Positions 33,493 to 43,319 are shown, numbered from the stretch's first letter. The stretch: 53,333 bases of DNA from Planctomycetaceae bacterium (GCA_902630355.1 CACOUL010000003.1:78284-131616); one strand, 5' to 3'. Numbers and translations: made by a program. Notes: generated from the letters alone by a model not told the origin.

Positions 33493-35613
33493 CTAGCCAC
33501 CCGCATGCCCGCGACTGCTCGTCTTGAGTGCCGCGGTGTAACAAACAATCGACCGGGAACCCACTTGAATCGTCCGATGGCGGGACATAGGTGGTCCACT
33601 GTTCTCCGGGAATACGTCGTCGGGGCTCGCCGCTGCGGTATCGAATCGCAATCGCCAATCAAACGATCGTGATTTGGCGGGCAGCACAAATGCCGTATCT
33701 TGCTCATCGGCGTTGAATAGCAAAAGTACGTGCTGACCTTGTGGAGCGCCTTCCGAGTCACCAACGGCTCGAAGCAGGCAGGTCAACGTTTTTTCATTCT
33801 GGTCCCAGCAAACGGACTCACCACTGGTGTCGTACCAACTCACGTCCGGAAGCTCGCCCGGCTTGTGTGCAACCCCTTCCAGAAAGGTCTCCCGTCTCAA
33901 CGTCGGTTCGGATTTGCGAAAATCGATTAACGTGCGCGTAAACCGTACTAGGTCTTCGTGCTGTTCAACCCGAGACCAATCAAACCAAGAGATTTTGTTG
34001 TCTTGGCAGTAGGCATTGTTGTTGCCATATTGTGTCCGCCGACACTCGTCTCCCGATACGATCATCGGGACTCCCTGGCTGACCAATAAGGTCGCGATCA
34101 TGTTCTTGATTTGCCGCTGACGAATGGCCTCAATTTGAATGTCGTCGGTCGGCCCTTCGATTCCATAGTTGGCGCTATGGTTGTTGTCGTCGCCATCCCG
34201 ATTGCCTTCCCCATTGCCCTCATTGTGCTTGCGGGAATAGCTGACAAGATCATTGAGCGTGAAGCCATCGTGTGAGGTGACAAAATTGATGCTGTGATAC
34301 GGTTTGCGTCCGCCGCGTTCGTAAAGATCACTGGAGCCTGCCAAGCGAGTCGCTAATTTTCCTCGCAGCTGATCGTCGCCTCGCCAGAAACTGCGTACAT
34401 CATCGCGGTATTGGCCGTTCCACTCAGCCCACCGCAGATTTGCAAAGGTCCCCACCTGGTAGGCACCCGCCGCATCCCAGGCTTCCGCAATAATTTTGGT
34501 GTCTGCCAGCATAGGGTCTTCGGCAATCATTTCGACCAGCGGAGGATTGGCAACGAGATGTCCATCGCGATCGCGACTTAGGATTGAAGCAAGATCGAAT
34601 CGAAAACCATCCACGTGATAATTATGAACCCAATGCCGAAGGCAATTAAAAATCATTTCGCGACAAATGGGATGATTGCCGTTGATCGTGTTTCCACAAC
34701 CGGAGTAATTCCGATAAAACCGCCCCCCATTTTCGAGCATGTAGTAGACCTGATTTTCCAGGCCTTTAAAACTAAGCGTGGGGCCCAGCTCGTTACCCTC
34801 GCACGTATGATTGAAAACTACATCGAGTATGACTTCGATACCGGCTTGATGCAGCGCTTTGACCATCTGTTTGAATTCATTGACCTGAGCGCCCGGTTGC
34901 TGCCCGACTGCATAGCCACGATGCGGGGAAAAGAACGCCATCGGGTCATAGCCCCAATAGTTCGGATGCTTCAGGTCGTGCCCATGACAGTCTTTGATGG
35001 GAAACTCATGGACGGGCATCAGCTCAACAGCTGTCACGCCCAGCGATTGCAGGTAAGGTATTTTTTCAATGACTCCCAGGTAAGTTCCCGGATGCTCGAC
35101 TCCGCTCGTTTCAGATTGCGTGAAACCACGGACGTGCATCTCGTAAATCACCGTCTCTGAGAGATTGCAGCGCAGGTGCCGGTCGCCATCCCAATCAAAA
35201 TCATCATCGATGACCACGCACTTAGGCGGGCGAATAATCCCATCGTCGCTCTGAAGAAAATTTCCCGTCAGTGCACGCGTGTAGGGATCAATGAGCCGGG
35301 CGGTTCCATCGAAACGGTGCCCCATCTCCGGTTCATAGGGTCCATCCGCCTGGAGGTGGTAAAGCTGTCCGGGTGGCAAATCCGGAACAAAGATGCTCCA
35401 CACATCGCCCCAGCGATCGGAATCGGGATCAAAATGCACGATTTCTGTCGGCTCGTGATCTTCGGGAGTATCGTAGAGCAGCACCCGCATTGCTGTCGCG
35501 CTACGACTGAAGACGACAAATTGCACGCCTCCATCATGCGCAATGGCCCCATAGGGGAGCGGATGCGCGAACTGTAGAGCCGTAGAGGATTTGGAGTGGA
35601 GTGGCATAAGCAT
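33493..35613 (-). CDS. glgX: Glycogen debranching enzyme (isoamylase type, GH13)
   Basis: A 706-residue GH13 enzyme that hydrolyses alpha-1,6 branches of glycogen. The N-terminal CBM48-like domain is at about 5-120 (PLPYGAIAHDGGVQFVVFSR, PDLPPGQLYHLQADG). The (beta/alpha)8 barrel has VILDVVFNHTCEGNE, nucleophile Asp in GFRFDLASILSRD, acid/base Glu in IIAEAWDAAGAYQVG, and FVTSHDGFTLNDLVSY. The C-terminal beta domain is present. The frame is open to 35724, but the first 37 residues are low-quality. ATG 35613 has GGTGAG 9 nt upstream and starts close to where relatives do. It ends 23 bp from convergent moeA. No other glycogen gene is beside it. Confidence 0.95.
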   Translation of the reverse strand: MLMPLHSKSSTALQFAHPLPYGAIAHDGGVQFVVFSRSATAMRVLLYDTPEDHEPTEIVHFDPDSDRWGDVWSIFVPDLPPGQLYHLQADGPYEPEMGHRFDGTARLIDPYTRALTGNFLQSDDGIIRPPKCVVIDDDFDWDGDRHLRCNLSETVIYEMHVRGFTQSETSGVEHPGTYLGVIEKIPYLQSLGVTAVELMPVHEFPIKDCHGHDLKHPNYWGYDPMAFFSPHRGYAVGQQPGAQVNEFKQMVKALHQAGIEVILDVVFNHTCEGNELGPTLSFKGLENQVYYMLENGGRFYRNYSGCGNTINGNHPICREMIFNCLRHWVHNYHVDGFRFDLASILSRDRDGHLVANPPLVEMIAEDPMLADTKIIAEAWDAAGAYQVGTFANLRWAEWNGQYRDDVRSFWRGDDQLRGKLATRLAGSSDLYERGGRKPYHSINFVTSHDGFTLNDLVSYSRKHNEGNGEGNRDGDDNNHSANYGIEGPTDDIQIEAIRQRQIKNMIATLLVSQGVPMIVSGDECRRTQYGNNNAYCQDNKISWFDWSRVEQHEDLVRFTRTLIDFRKSEPTLRRETFLEGVAHKPGELPDVSWYDTSGESVCWDQNEKTLTCLLRAVGDSEGAPQGQHVLLLFNADEQDTAFVLPAKSRSFDWRLRFDTAAASPDDVFPENSGPPMSRHRTIQVGSRSIVCYTAALKTSSRGHAGG

Positions 35614-35918
35614 CGAATGGTACTCACCGCTGGTGAATTGACAAACCGCATCTGCGGTAAAATTGGACCCCGAAGGCGAGGAGGGTGCTGCTCGAGGCCC
35701 GGGGACACAAGCAATAAATACCACATTTCTGGCCGCCGTCCGTGAAATTAGAAAGAATGTAAAACTATAACGGGCAGAGACTTATCATAAGGTTTGTCGG
35801 AGATTCCGAGGGAATCGACTGCACAAAGTGGGCACCGCTCCTGCGGGGTATCAGGAACTGGCAGACGAGCTTTTTCGGAGTGTGCCCGGATGGCTGAAAA
35901 GCGGAAGCCGGGCGTTTT
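35614..35918. other. Intergenic region upstream of glgX and downstream of hemB
   Basis: About 305 bp between two minus-strand genes. The minus strand has TATAGT near 35764-35769 with a poor -35 partner, a weak promoter candidate for glgX. Nothing else recognisable: no repeat, RNA gene or terminator-like hairpin. Confidence 0.3.
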
Positions 35919-36929
35919 TCAGCTCGACACCCATTCCGCCACCTCTTTTGCAGCGTAGGTGACCAGCAAATGGGCCCCGGCACGATGCATGGCGGTTAAC
36001 ATCTCGCAAGTTGCGGCTTTCGCATCGACCCAGCCCCGTTCGGCAGCCGCATGGATCATGCTGTATTCGCCGGAGACGCTGTAGGCTGCGAGCGGGACGC
36101 CCGGAAATTGCTGGGCGACTTGTGAGACAATATCCAGGTAAGCGAGGGCAGGTTTGATCATCACCATGTCAGCTCCTTCGTCCAGATCGAGCGCGACTTC
36201 TCGCAACGCCTGTCCGACACCACTGGCGGGGTCCATTTGATGCGTGCGCCGATCGCCGTGCTCGGGGGCACTTTCCACTGCGTCGCGAAAGGGACCATAA
36301 AAGCTACTCGCATATTTTGCCGCGTAGCTCATGATGGGAATGTGTTGATAATCGGCACGGTCGAGGCTCTCACGGATGGCCCCGACCATTCCGTCCATCA
36401 TTCCACTCGGTGCGACCAGATCCGAGCCGGCCCGGACATGGCTCACTGCTTGCCTGCCGAGTAGTTCGAGCGTGGCGTCATTATCGATGTCCAATTGCCC
36501 ACCCTTCTCTGTGAGGACACCACAATGGCCGTGATCGGTGTACTCGCAAAAACAGACATCGGTAATTGCAAGAAGTTCGGGTGTTGACTCTTTTACGATA
36601 CGCAGCGCTTGTTGAATCACTCCATCGTCCGAGAGGGAATCGCTGCCACGGGCATCCTTCGCTGGTGGGATGCCGAACAGCATCACTCCGCCAATCCCGA
36701 GATCAGCAACTTTTTTGAGTTCCTCAGCCAACAGATTGACTGACAACTGGGAGTGCCCCGGCATCGATTCGATCGGCTTGCAAAGATCTTTTCCGCTGCA
36801 GATGAAAAGTGGCAAAATTAACTTTTCAGCCGAGAGTTTTACCTCCCGAACAATGGCGCGGACCGACGGCAGGTGGCGCAGCCTGCGCAATCGCGTGGTA
36901 GGTAACGGCAATGGTGCGTCGGGATTCAT
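35919..36929 (-). CDS. hemB: Delta-aminolevulinic acid dehydratase (porphobilinogen synthase)
   Basis: A 336-residue enzyme that condenses two 5-aminolevulinate molecules to porphobilinogen, for heme and related tetrapyrroles. The zinc site is seen in DVCFCEYTDHGHCGVL, whose three Cys mark the zinc-dependent type rather than the magnesium type. The two active-site Lys are in YAAKYASSFYGPFRD and VMIKPALAYLD. The N-terminus RLRRLRHLPSVRAIVRE is the usual arm involved in octamer assembly. ATG start at 36929 with normal length. Confidence 0.97.
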   Translation of the reverse strand: MNPDAPLPLPTTRLRRLRHLPSVRAIVREVKLSAEKLILPLFICSGKDLCKPIESMPGHSQLSVNLLAEELKKVADLGIGGVMLFGIPPAKDARGSDSLSDDGVIQQALRIVKESTPELLAITDVCFCEYTDHGHCGVLTEKGGQLDIDNDATLELLGRQAVSHVRAGSDLVAPSGMMDGMVGAIRESLDRADYQHIPIMSYAAKYASSFYGPFRDAVESAPEHGDRRTHQMDPASGVGQALREVALDLDEGADMVMIKPALAYLDIVSQVAQQFPGVPLAAYSVSGEYSMIHAAAERGWVDAKAATCEMLTAMHRAGAHLLVTYAAKEVAEWVSS

Positions 36930-36973
36930 AGTTTTAGTCTAAATGGCCGAATGCATCGGAACAAGAACGTCGG

Positions 36974-37399
36974 CTAATCGTCCGAGAAAAACAACTGCTG
37001 TTTTAATGCATCGTCTGTAGACACTTCGCCAGATTGTGTTTCTAGCCACCGTGAAAGGACTGCGAGGAGGTAAGCCATCTGTTTATCGTTCAGGTCGACA
37101 TGCATTGGAATCGCATGCCATTCTTCCAGGCACCGTCGACAGCACGTGGCGGTCGCATGCTGCGCCACAAACACAGGGTGCCCTTGCATGGGCGTTTGCT
37201 TGCCGTCGTTTTTTGGCCGTGCCGGCGCTAGCCGATCGTGTAAAAATTCGCTGGCATGTTGCAGGACGACCGGCAGAGTTTTCTTGCGAAGATATCGCTG
37301 TTCGTTGGCCCGTAGATAAAAACGAGAACGAAAAGCGGATTTTCCGAGTGTCAAAAAAAGCTGGTCAAGATTGCGCACTTCAATCTCGGCGGCACCCAT
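36974..37399 (-). CDS. DUF4186 family protein
   Basis: A 141-residue protein matching the DUF4186 pattern: QLFLTLGKSAFRSRFYLRANE, then RYLRKKTLPVVLQHASEFLHDRLAPARPKNDGKQTPMQGHPVFVAQHATATCCRRCLEEWHAIP in short blocks, closing with LLAVLSRWL. The QHATATCCR..CL..WH segment (two or three Cys plus His) looks like a metal-binding site. The family has no known function; I recall it as a stand-alone cytoplasmic protein. The frame is open to a TTG at 37450; ATG 37399 is preferred as its residues start the conserved domain. No ribosome site is evident. Confidence 0.85.
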   Translation of the reverse strand: MGAAEIEVRNLDQLFLTLGKSAFRSRFYLRANEQRYLRKKTLPVVLQHASEFLHDRLAPARPKNDGKQTPMQGHPVFVAQHATATCCRRCLEEWHAIPMHVDLNDKQMAYLLAVLSRWLETQSGEVSTDDALKQQLFFSDD

Positions 37400-37543
37400 C
37401 AATGATGCGGAAGACAGCGTACCGTGCCGGGGACCGATAACGATCGACAAGGCGCCGCCAAGCCGTACGTTACCGTTGCGGCCGTTTCACTGCGACGCTC
37501 GATCTTGCAGCGAGCCACAGACGATTTCCAAAATCGTATGGGC

Positions 37544-39472
37544 CTAACCGCAGTACTGCTCAACGCGCTTTTTGAACGCCTCGTGCTCTTCCCAGATAGC
37601 CTGAGGAAGCTTCTTGGGAGCACCGCGACCCTCGCTTCCCGACTCCAGCCCATTTTCGAGTTCGTTGAGCCAGCCTTCACGGTTGGCAACTTCGTTCTTG
37701 AGGGCTTCTTTGTCGGGGACGAGAATCTCCGCAAGTTGCTCGCTGGTCGTCGTGTATTTCAGCCCGCTGATATCCACCTGCTCCGGTTGAGGCACCAGAC
37801 CGATGGGCGTTTCCACCCAGGTGTCTTTCCCCTCGAGTTGCCGGACAGCTGCATCAAGGACGCGATAGTTTGCACCGAAACCATCCCAGATGAAATTTCC
37901 CTCATCATCCCGACGGAACCAGTTGACGCTGAAGACGGCCGGTGGATTCGGAGTCTTATTGGGAATGTCCAGCCACTTTTGAGCATAGTCACTCACGTTG
38001 AAAGCGATGAACGGCCTGTTTGCCATCGGGTCGTACCGAGGCTTTTGTCCCACGGCAGCCGCCGTCGGTTCGCTGAACTGGCATAAAGCGTGATAAACCG
38101 CCTCGTTCCAGGAACGGGCGCGACTGATGAGCGGATGTAACTTACTGGAACGACCGCCGATCAAAGCCACGTCGAGCGGCACGCCTTCGTTGTTACTGTA
38201 GTCGGAATCCAAGTGGGGGACGTTGCGGATCGGCATCGTCACCCGCGCGTTCTTCTGGTCACGTTCTTCAGCCGACGCGTCGATTTTCTCTCCGAGCCAA
38301 TTCCACGTGGTGACACCATCTCCTTGCGGAAAGTCTTCTCCGCTGTCACTCCACCACACCTGCTTGCTTCCATTGTTATCGACGAGCACCTGGTTGGTGA
38401 AAATCGGTCCCCCTTCGCAGTCCTGGACTTCGGGCTTGGGATTGCGGAGTGCCTCCATGAGCATCTTGTTGGCAAAGTCACTCATCCCTTTGGTCACGCC
38501 GAACATGCCGGCCTCAATATTATTCACGTAGAGCCTGCCATCACCTTTCTTGGTGGCCCCGCCGATGATATCGTCACCGAGCGTGAAAACAGTGTGTTGA
38601 GCCATCGGGCCCTCGGCAACTCCGGTGGCAATATTGGTCTTCCCGCACATGCTCGGGAAGGCTGCACCAAAGTGCACCCGCCGATCACCGTAGTCGATGC
38701 CGAAGAGCGCCATATGCTCCACGAGTTCGATTCCGACATCCTCGTCGGGTTGCGATTTCTTTTTTGCATTTTCCAACGCCTGAATGCCGACGAGGCGAAG
38801 TCCGAAGATTTTCTTCGGACCTAGAGCATTCCCACCGTAATCGCTATTGATGGTCCGACAGTACAATTCCTTCGGGAAGTGGGTGATCCACCGGTCTTCC
38901 TTATTGAGTGTTCCAAAGCTGTGCGTGATGCGCGGAAAGCGGGTCTGTTTTTCGAGAATCCGCCAACCATCTTGAAGGTTGCTCATCCGATAGAGGTTGC
39001 AGACCACATTGGCACTGTCGGTGAGCTGGACGCCGGCAGTGGCGAACTGACTGTCGGCGGGATTGGTGACAAATGGCACCACATACATGGTTCGCCCCTT
39101 CATCGTTCCGTCGAACAGTTTGTCAAGCTTTCCGTGCATTTCGCTCGGATCGACCCAGAAGTTGAGCGGTCCTGCATCGACGGGATCTTCCGTGCAGATG
39201 ACCGTCCGCTCTTCGACACGAGCGACATCGTTTTTATCGCTTCGGGCATAAAAGCATCGCTTTCCATAAACGGCTTCGTCCAGGCGTGTATAGGCACCTG
39301 CTGCTTCCAACTCGTTCTCGAGCTTGATGATTTGGTCTGCTTTGCCGGTGATGATTTCGACCGCATCGGGTTTGCACAGGTCCGCTTCTTTTCGAACCCA
39401 TTCTTGCATATGTGCGGGGAGTGATGCGATCGTCGATTCAATAGCGTCGGAAAGTGTAGTTTGGGAGCTCAT
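37544..39472 (-). CDS. pckG: Phosphoenolpyruvate carboxykinase (GTP)
   Basis: A 642-residue enzyme that converts oxaloacetate and GTP to phosphoenolpyruvate, CO2 and GDP, the first step of gluconeogenesis. Blocks are FVTNPADSQFATAGVQLTDSANVV, the P-loop/kinase-1a FPSMCGKTNIA with the reactive Cys, TLGDDIIGG (metal-binding Asp), and NWFRRDDEGNFIWDGFGANYRVL. Length matches GTP-dependent forms, not the shorter ATP type. A minus-strand TATAAT lies about 76 bp upstream (39548-39553) and may be its -10 box. It starts with ATG and a weak AAAGAA site. Confidence 0.97.
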   Translation of the reverse strand: MSSQTTLSDAIESTIASLPAHMQEWVRKEADLCKPDAVEIITGKADQIIKLENELEAAGAYTRLDEAVYGKRCFYARSDKNDVARVEERTVICTEDPVDAGPLNFWVDPSEMHGKLDKLFDGTMKGRTMYVVPFVTNPADSQFATAGVQLTDSANVVCNLYRMSNLQDGWRILEKQTRFPRITHSFGTLNKEDRWITHFPKELYCRTINSDYGGNALGPKKIFGLRLVGIQALENAKKKSQPDEDVGIELVEHMALFGIDYGDRRVHFGAAFPSMCGKTNIATGVAEGPMAQHTVFTLGDDIIGGATKKGDGRLYVNNIEAGMFGVTKGMSDFANKMLMEALRNPKPEVQDCEGGPIFTNQVLVDNNGSKQVWWSDSGEDFPQGDGVTTWNWLGEKIDASAEERDQKNARVTMPIRNVPHLDSDYSNNEGVPLDVALIGGRSSKLHPLISRARSWNEAVYHALCQFSEPTAAAVGQKPRYDPMANRPFIAFNVSDYAQKWLDIPNKTPNPPAVFSVNWFRRDDEGNFIWDGFGANYRVLDAAVRQLEGKDTWVETPIGLVPQPEQVDISGLKYTTTSEQLAEILVPDKEALKNEVANREGWLNELENGLESGSEGRGAPKKLPQAIWEEHEAFKKRVEQYCG

Positions 39473-39547
39473 TTTTCTTTCAGTCGTGCTGGCGGTTGGT
39501 AGGCACTAAAAAGAGGTGAACGAAACAATTTATTGCGAAGACCTACG

Positions 39548-39553
39548 ATTATA
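39548..39553 (-). promoter_or_regulatory. Possible -10 box for pckG
   Basis: The minus strand reads TATAAT here, about 76 bp before the pckG start, at the point expected for a leader of about 70 nt. The -35 position 17 bp upstream (GTATGC) is a poor match, so this is a tentative sigma-70-type promoter. Confidence 0.35.
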
Positions 39554-39656
39554 AAAATTTCTGTGTCGCTGCATACCCGCCCACACCAGACTCTGTATGG
39601 ATTAATCGAGCGATGCGTGCGTGCATTCGACGCGTAGAGTCGGTAGACGACGAATT

Positions 39657-42600
39657 TTATTCGCCGTTTTCCGCTGCGTTGGGAAATTTAAGGTCTTGTG
39701 GCGGCTCTTTTTGCACCTCGCCTGCCGGATCGCCAGGGTCGATCAGTAAAAAGCTGCTCCAGAAGAAGGGGTGCGACCCGGTCAACTGCGGACCTTCGGG
39801 ATCCGATTTGATGCGGGGTTCGCCTTGGGAGTCGAGTGTTGTTTGGTCGACAATTTGTACTGCGCGTTGCCAGGCATCTGCCGCAGAAGTGTGAGGTAAC
39901 TCCTGGACAAATTCAGTCAGCAAATCCGCTGTGATTGCGCCGCCCATACGCCATCGACTCAACAGGAGGGTCCGCGTTCCCGAGCCGAGAAATCCCATGC
40001 TGGTCAAAAACAATTCATCGCCGAGTCGATCGATCCCTTTGGTTTTTAGCTTCTTCAGCGAGTTCTCGGCCGGGGTGTGAAATCCGGGTAACACGACGAT
40101 CTCAGGACTTGCCCAGGGCACTCCCAACCACTCCTGTAATGTGGATCCTGATCGCCCGCCATCGATTTTCAGTGGAGCCAAGCCAAGCGGCGGTTGCTCC
40201 ATATTGTCGAGGTCATCCCAAATCAACAGCCCATCGAGCATGCCGACGAAAGTATGCGCATTGGTTTTCAATGATTGGTCGATGGTGTGCGTTTTGGGCA
40301 GAGAATCCCCGAGTCTTTCCGTCACCGATTGCGATACATCGGACGCCTCGCCGGGAAAAAGCTCGCCGCGAAAGAGGGCCCAATCGCCCGACTGCTTTCG
40401 GCCGCGTCCATCTCCGACAGTGAGGCTGAGCATCGGGGCATAGCGGACGCGCGTTTCTGCAAGCAGGTTTCGAGGTGATTGCTCGTTCACTTGGAGCGCC
40501 TCGAAGGGGATGTACCAGTACAGGTGATCCGGCACGACGATCAGATCCGTAATGTCCTTCCCTAAATCGATCTTTGCCCCATCCGTCAGCGATGCCCGCA
40601 ATTGGTTGGCAGTCTGCTGCCAATCGGCGGCTGCCAAATCAGAAAGTTTGACCGTGCTGTTGGCATCATAATTTCCCATTGCCTTTAACAAATTCTTCAA
40701 ACGGTTCTGCACGTCCTTCGGCGATTTTATCTTCCAGATGCGTTGTTTTTCCTTGGTCATCAGAAAGCCAAAATGTGTCTGCTTGGCGACGTAGAACATC
40801 AAGATGGCTTCCCCCTCCTTCATTCCCTGACGAATTTCCTCCGCATTTCGGAGCGGAGGGAAAACCGGGGGCACCGCTTCCCGGCGCATCACCATCTTGA
40901 GGAGTTCTTTTTCCTGCTTTGCATAGATGTCGGTAAGTTTTTTTCGTTGGTCTTCCTGCTTTTTTGCCCGTTCGAAGTTTGCCGGAAGTAAGCCCGCATC
41001 GGCAATTTCACTGCGAAGTTGCGATGCTTGGCGACTCAATTCGCCGAAGTGGGGAGCAGCGGTGAGAAACTCTTGCCGCTGCATGAGCGCTTCTTGAGAA
41101 ATCGCCGCGTCGGGTCCCTGCAGCACCCAACACAAGTTGAGCATGCGGCCCCCGAGAGGTTGGGTACTGAGAAAACGCATTCGATGCATACGATCGACAA
41201 TTTCCATCGCGAGCAGCGGCTTGTCGCGCTTGAGGGCAGCATTAAACCACAATCCGAGTGCCGATATCTGGGGAACGAGTAGCTGGCTCCACGCCTCGAG
41301 GGGAGAATGTCGCCAGACGATGGCAGAGGGATCGCGTAGTACGTCTGCGAAGAGTTCCATCGCAACCCGATCGCGAATCGTACCTTGGCGATAAGCCCGT
41401 TCGACGAGAAAGATGTGAAAGAGCCTTACCGAGCCAAATTTTTCAAATTGCATTGCATCGAAAAGATATTTTTTTCCTCCTCGAAAGTCGCCTCGGGCGA
41501 ACGCAATGACAGCTCCCACAAAATTGGCCTCTGCACCGATCCGTGCTGTAGATAACTTGTTGCGACGAAGCACCGGCAGTACGCGATTGAGCGTACTGTC
41601 CGCCTCTTTAATATTGCCGGCGGTAGCGTAACCTTCCGCGGTGCGGATCATCAGCGAAGCATACATTTCCACCAGGTTGTTTCTTTTGGCCCATAGTGCG
41701 GCCTCCACAAAATTTGCAGGAATTCCGCCACGGCCACTGGCGATGTGGGCAAGGAAAGTGAGGCAGAATGCTTCGTTGATGACTGCCGGCTGATTGTAAT
41801 AGAAGGCAGAGAGGGCCGCGGCTTGAAAAAAATTAGTCGCCTGTTCGTAACGAGATTCCTCGAGATGAATCCTGCCTAATTCAAGCAGGGCCATACAGGT
41901 CAGCGGATGGTCTAGGTTGCCATTGACTAAAATGCCGCGCTGCAAGGTAGCTGCGCCGATTTCTTTTTTCCCGAGTGCTGCTTGCGCAACACCAAGGGGG
42001 ACATCGATCCAGGCTTGTGACCAGTGGTTGGGTGCGGTTTGTCTTTCCGCCAGGGCGGATTGGACCTTCTCCAGGAGCGGGTTGTATTGAGCGAGCGGTC
42101 CATCGAGTTCCGTGTATCGGCGGATCGCCAATGCAGTACAACGCACCAGTTCACTTGCTTGAAGCGACTGCAATTTTTGCACGTTGCCGACACCCGTTTT
42201 TCCGTTTCCTTGAACCAGTTTCGGTCCACTTCGGAGAATGGAAAAGACTTCCGGAAAATTTCCCAGGACAAACGTGCGGGGACTGCGAGCCCAATTCGGG
42301 GCTCGGGGCGTCCGTTTTGGTGCAATCACGGGCGGATACTTCATGCGGAGCATCCAGTCTGCGTTCTGCAGATAGATGCTCAATGCCGATTCGAAGTAGT
42401 TCCGCGCCTCATCGAGTTGTCCCTGCCGGTAGAGTGCTTCACCAAGCATGGTGTAGTAGCAAATCGAATCGACCCAGCGTTGATCTCCAAAGCGGATGGC
42501 ATTGCGCCCCGCCTGTTTGAATCCATCGGTTGCCTGTTTGTACCGCCCCCGATTCAAAGCTTCTATGGCTGCGAAGTAGACCGGTTTGATCACGGCCTGA

Positions 42601-42683
42601 CTTCTCGCAGGTTGTCCCCAGACGGGTCGGCAGCAAGGTAGAAGCAACAGGAACAGGACAACAACGGAAGACTTTCTCTTCAT
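39657..42683 (-). CDS. Large exported TPR / CHAT-like protein
   Basis: A 1008-residue protein. The ATG at 42683 has GAGGAG about 8 nt upstream and gives a signal peptide (SSVVVLFLLLLPCCRPVWGQ), so it is chosen over 42749. Residues about 40-470 are helical repeats resembling TPRs (AAIEALNRGRYKQATDGF, EALYRQGQLDEARNYFESAL). A second helical region follows, then a CHAT-type domain at about 700-980 (LYWYIPFEALQVN, TLLLSRWRMGGAITADLLTEF). In active CHAT peptidases a His and a Cys form the dyad. At the equivalent places this protein has LLIWDDLD and VVLPGFHTP, so both residues are missing. It is probably a secreted binding protein, not a protease. Confidence 0.8.
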   Translation of the reverse strand: MKRKSSVVVLFLLLLPCCRPVWGQPARSQAVIKPVYFAAIEALNRGRYKQATDGFKQAGRNAIRFGDQRWVDSICYYTMLGEALYRQGQLDEARNYFESALSIYLQNADWMLRMKYPPVIAPKRTPRAPNWARSPRTFVLGNFPEVFSILRSGPKLVQGNGKTGVGNVQKLQSLQASELVRCTALAIRRYTELDGPLAQYNPLLEKVQSALAERQTAPNHWSQAWIDVPLGVAQAALGKKEIGAATLQRGILVNGNLDHPLTCMALLELGRIHLEESRYEQATNFFQAAALSAFYYNQPAVINEAFCLTFLAHIASGRGGIPANFVEAALWAKRNNLVEMYASLMIRTAEGYATAGNIKEADSTLNRVLPVLRRNKLSTARIGAEANFVGAVIAFARGDFRGGKKYLFDAMQFEKFGSVRLFHIFLVERAYRQGTIRDRVAMELFADVLRDPSAIVWRHSPLEAWSQLLVPQISALGLWFNAALKRDKPLLAMEIVDRMHRMRFLSTQPLGGRMLNLCWVLQGPDAAISQEALMQRQEFLTAAPHFGELSRQASQLRSEIADAGLLPANFERAKKQEDQRKKLTDIYAKQEKELLKMVMRREAVPPVFPPLRNAEEIRQGMKEGEAILMFYVAKQTHFGFLMTKEKQRIWKIKSPKDVQNRLKNLLKAMGNYDANSTVKLSDLAAADWQQTANQLRASLTDGAKIDLGKDITDLIVVPDHLYWYIPFEALQVNEQSPRNLLAETRVRYAPMLSLTVGDGRGRKQSGDWALFRGELFPGEASDVSQSVTERLGDSLPKTHTIDQSLKTNAHTFVGMLDGLLIWDDLDNMEQPPLGLAPLKIDGGRSGSTLQEWLGVPWASPEIVVLPGFHTPAENSLKKLKTKGIDRLGDELFLTSMGFLGSGTRTLLLSRWRMGGAITADLLTEFVQELPHTSAADAWQRAVQIVDQTTLDSQGEPRIKSDPEGPQLTGSHPFFWSSFLLIDPGDPAGEVQKEPPQDLKFPNAAENGE

Positions 42684-43082
42684 CACCGACTCCTCTCTCG
42701 ATCCCCCCTTCTTCGTCGCCGCCCGCGTAGTAGCGGTGCCAGCAGCCATTCCGCGTCAGATCGGTTTCGGTCATGGCTACCGAGCGAACCTGCGGCGGTG
42801 TGCCGACGTCCCCGCCCGGTAGAACCTGGGGCTCTTCAAATCTTACCCCTTAACCCAGCGGAAGTTCCGAAGAAAAGCACTTTTTCGGCCATGCACCCTC
42901 AGGCCTCATCATACCCGTTTCGCGGTGGATGGAAGTGGGTGACAGCACTTGAGGCAGTTCCAAATTGGGTATTCCTCGCAAACTTTTCCGGAATCTGATG
43001 CAAGTTGCTTCGCCCGGTGGACGATAACGAAGATAACGATTGTGCGGATTCACAGAGTTCTTACTGTTCGAGGAGACACGGG
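42684..43082. other. Intergenic region between divergent genes
   Basis: About 399 bp upstream of both the TPR/CHAT-like protein (minus) and the small lipoprotein (plus), so both promoters should lie here. ACGATAACGA and AGATAACGAT overlap at about 43020-43040 as a short repeat. I found no clear -35/-10 pair. GAGGAG at 43070-43075 serves as the ribosome site for the lipoprotein. Confidence 0.35.
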
Positions 43083-43319
43083 ATGAAGCGATCGGGTCAT
43101 GCGATGTCACGGTTAGGAGCTTGGTTGGCTCTCCCTATTCTCTCCGTCATTTTTCTCACCGCCGGTTGCCAGGTGAATGTGGGTGGGCAGACGCTGCCGA
43201 GCCCCTTTTACCTCGATGACGATGTCCAGTACTTTGCTCCAGGACCTGAATTTCCGCTGAGCCAGGAAGCCGCCGCACAGGGTATCGAGCGAGTCGAAGC
43301 GGGCGAATTGGACGAATAG
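43083..43319 (+). CDS. Small lipoprotein, planctomycete type
   Basis: A 78-residue protein. The ATG at 43083 has GAGGAG 8 nt upstream, a strong site that decides the start over an ATG at 43005. A basic N-terminus and hydrophobic stretch end at FLTAGC, a lipobox, so Cys26 should be lipidated. The mature part (VNVGGQTLPSPFYLDDDVQYFAPGPEFPLSQ in short blocks) looks like a small conserved planctomycete lipoprotein that I recall seeing repeatedly in this phylum, with no known role. It sits alone before the methylamine cluster. Confidence 0.72.
   Translation: MKRSGHAMSRLGAWLALPILSVIFLTAGCQVNVGGQTLPSPFYLDDDVQYFAPGPEFPLSQEAAAQGIERVEAGELDE

Noticed and set aside
34615-35160. 181-codon plus-strand frame opposite glgX
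   Set aside because: Antisense to the catalytic barrel of a well-conserved enzyme.
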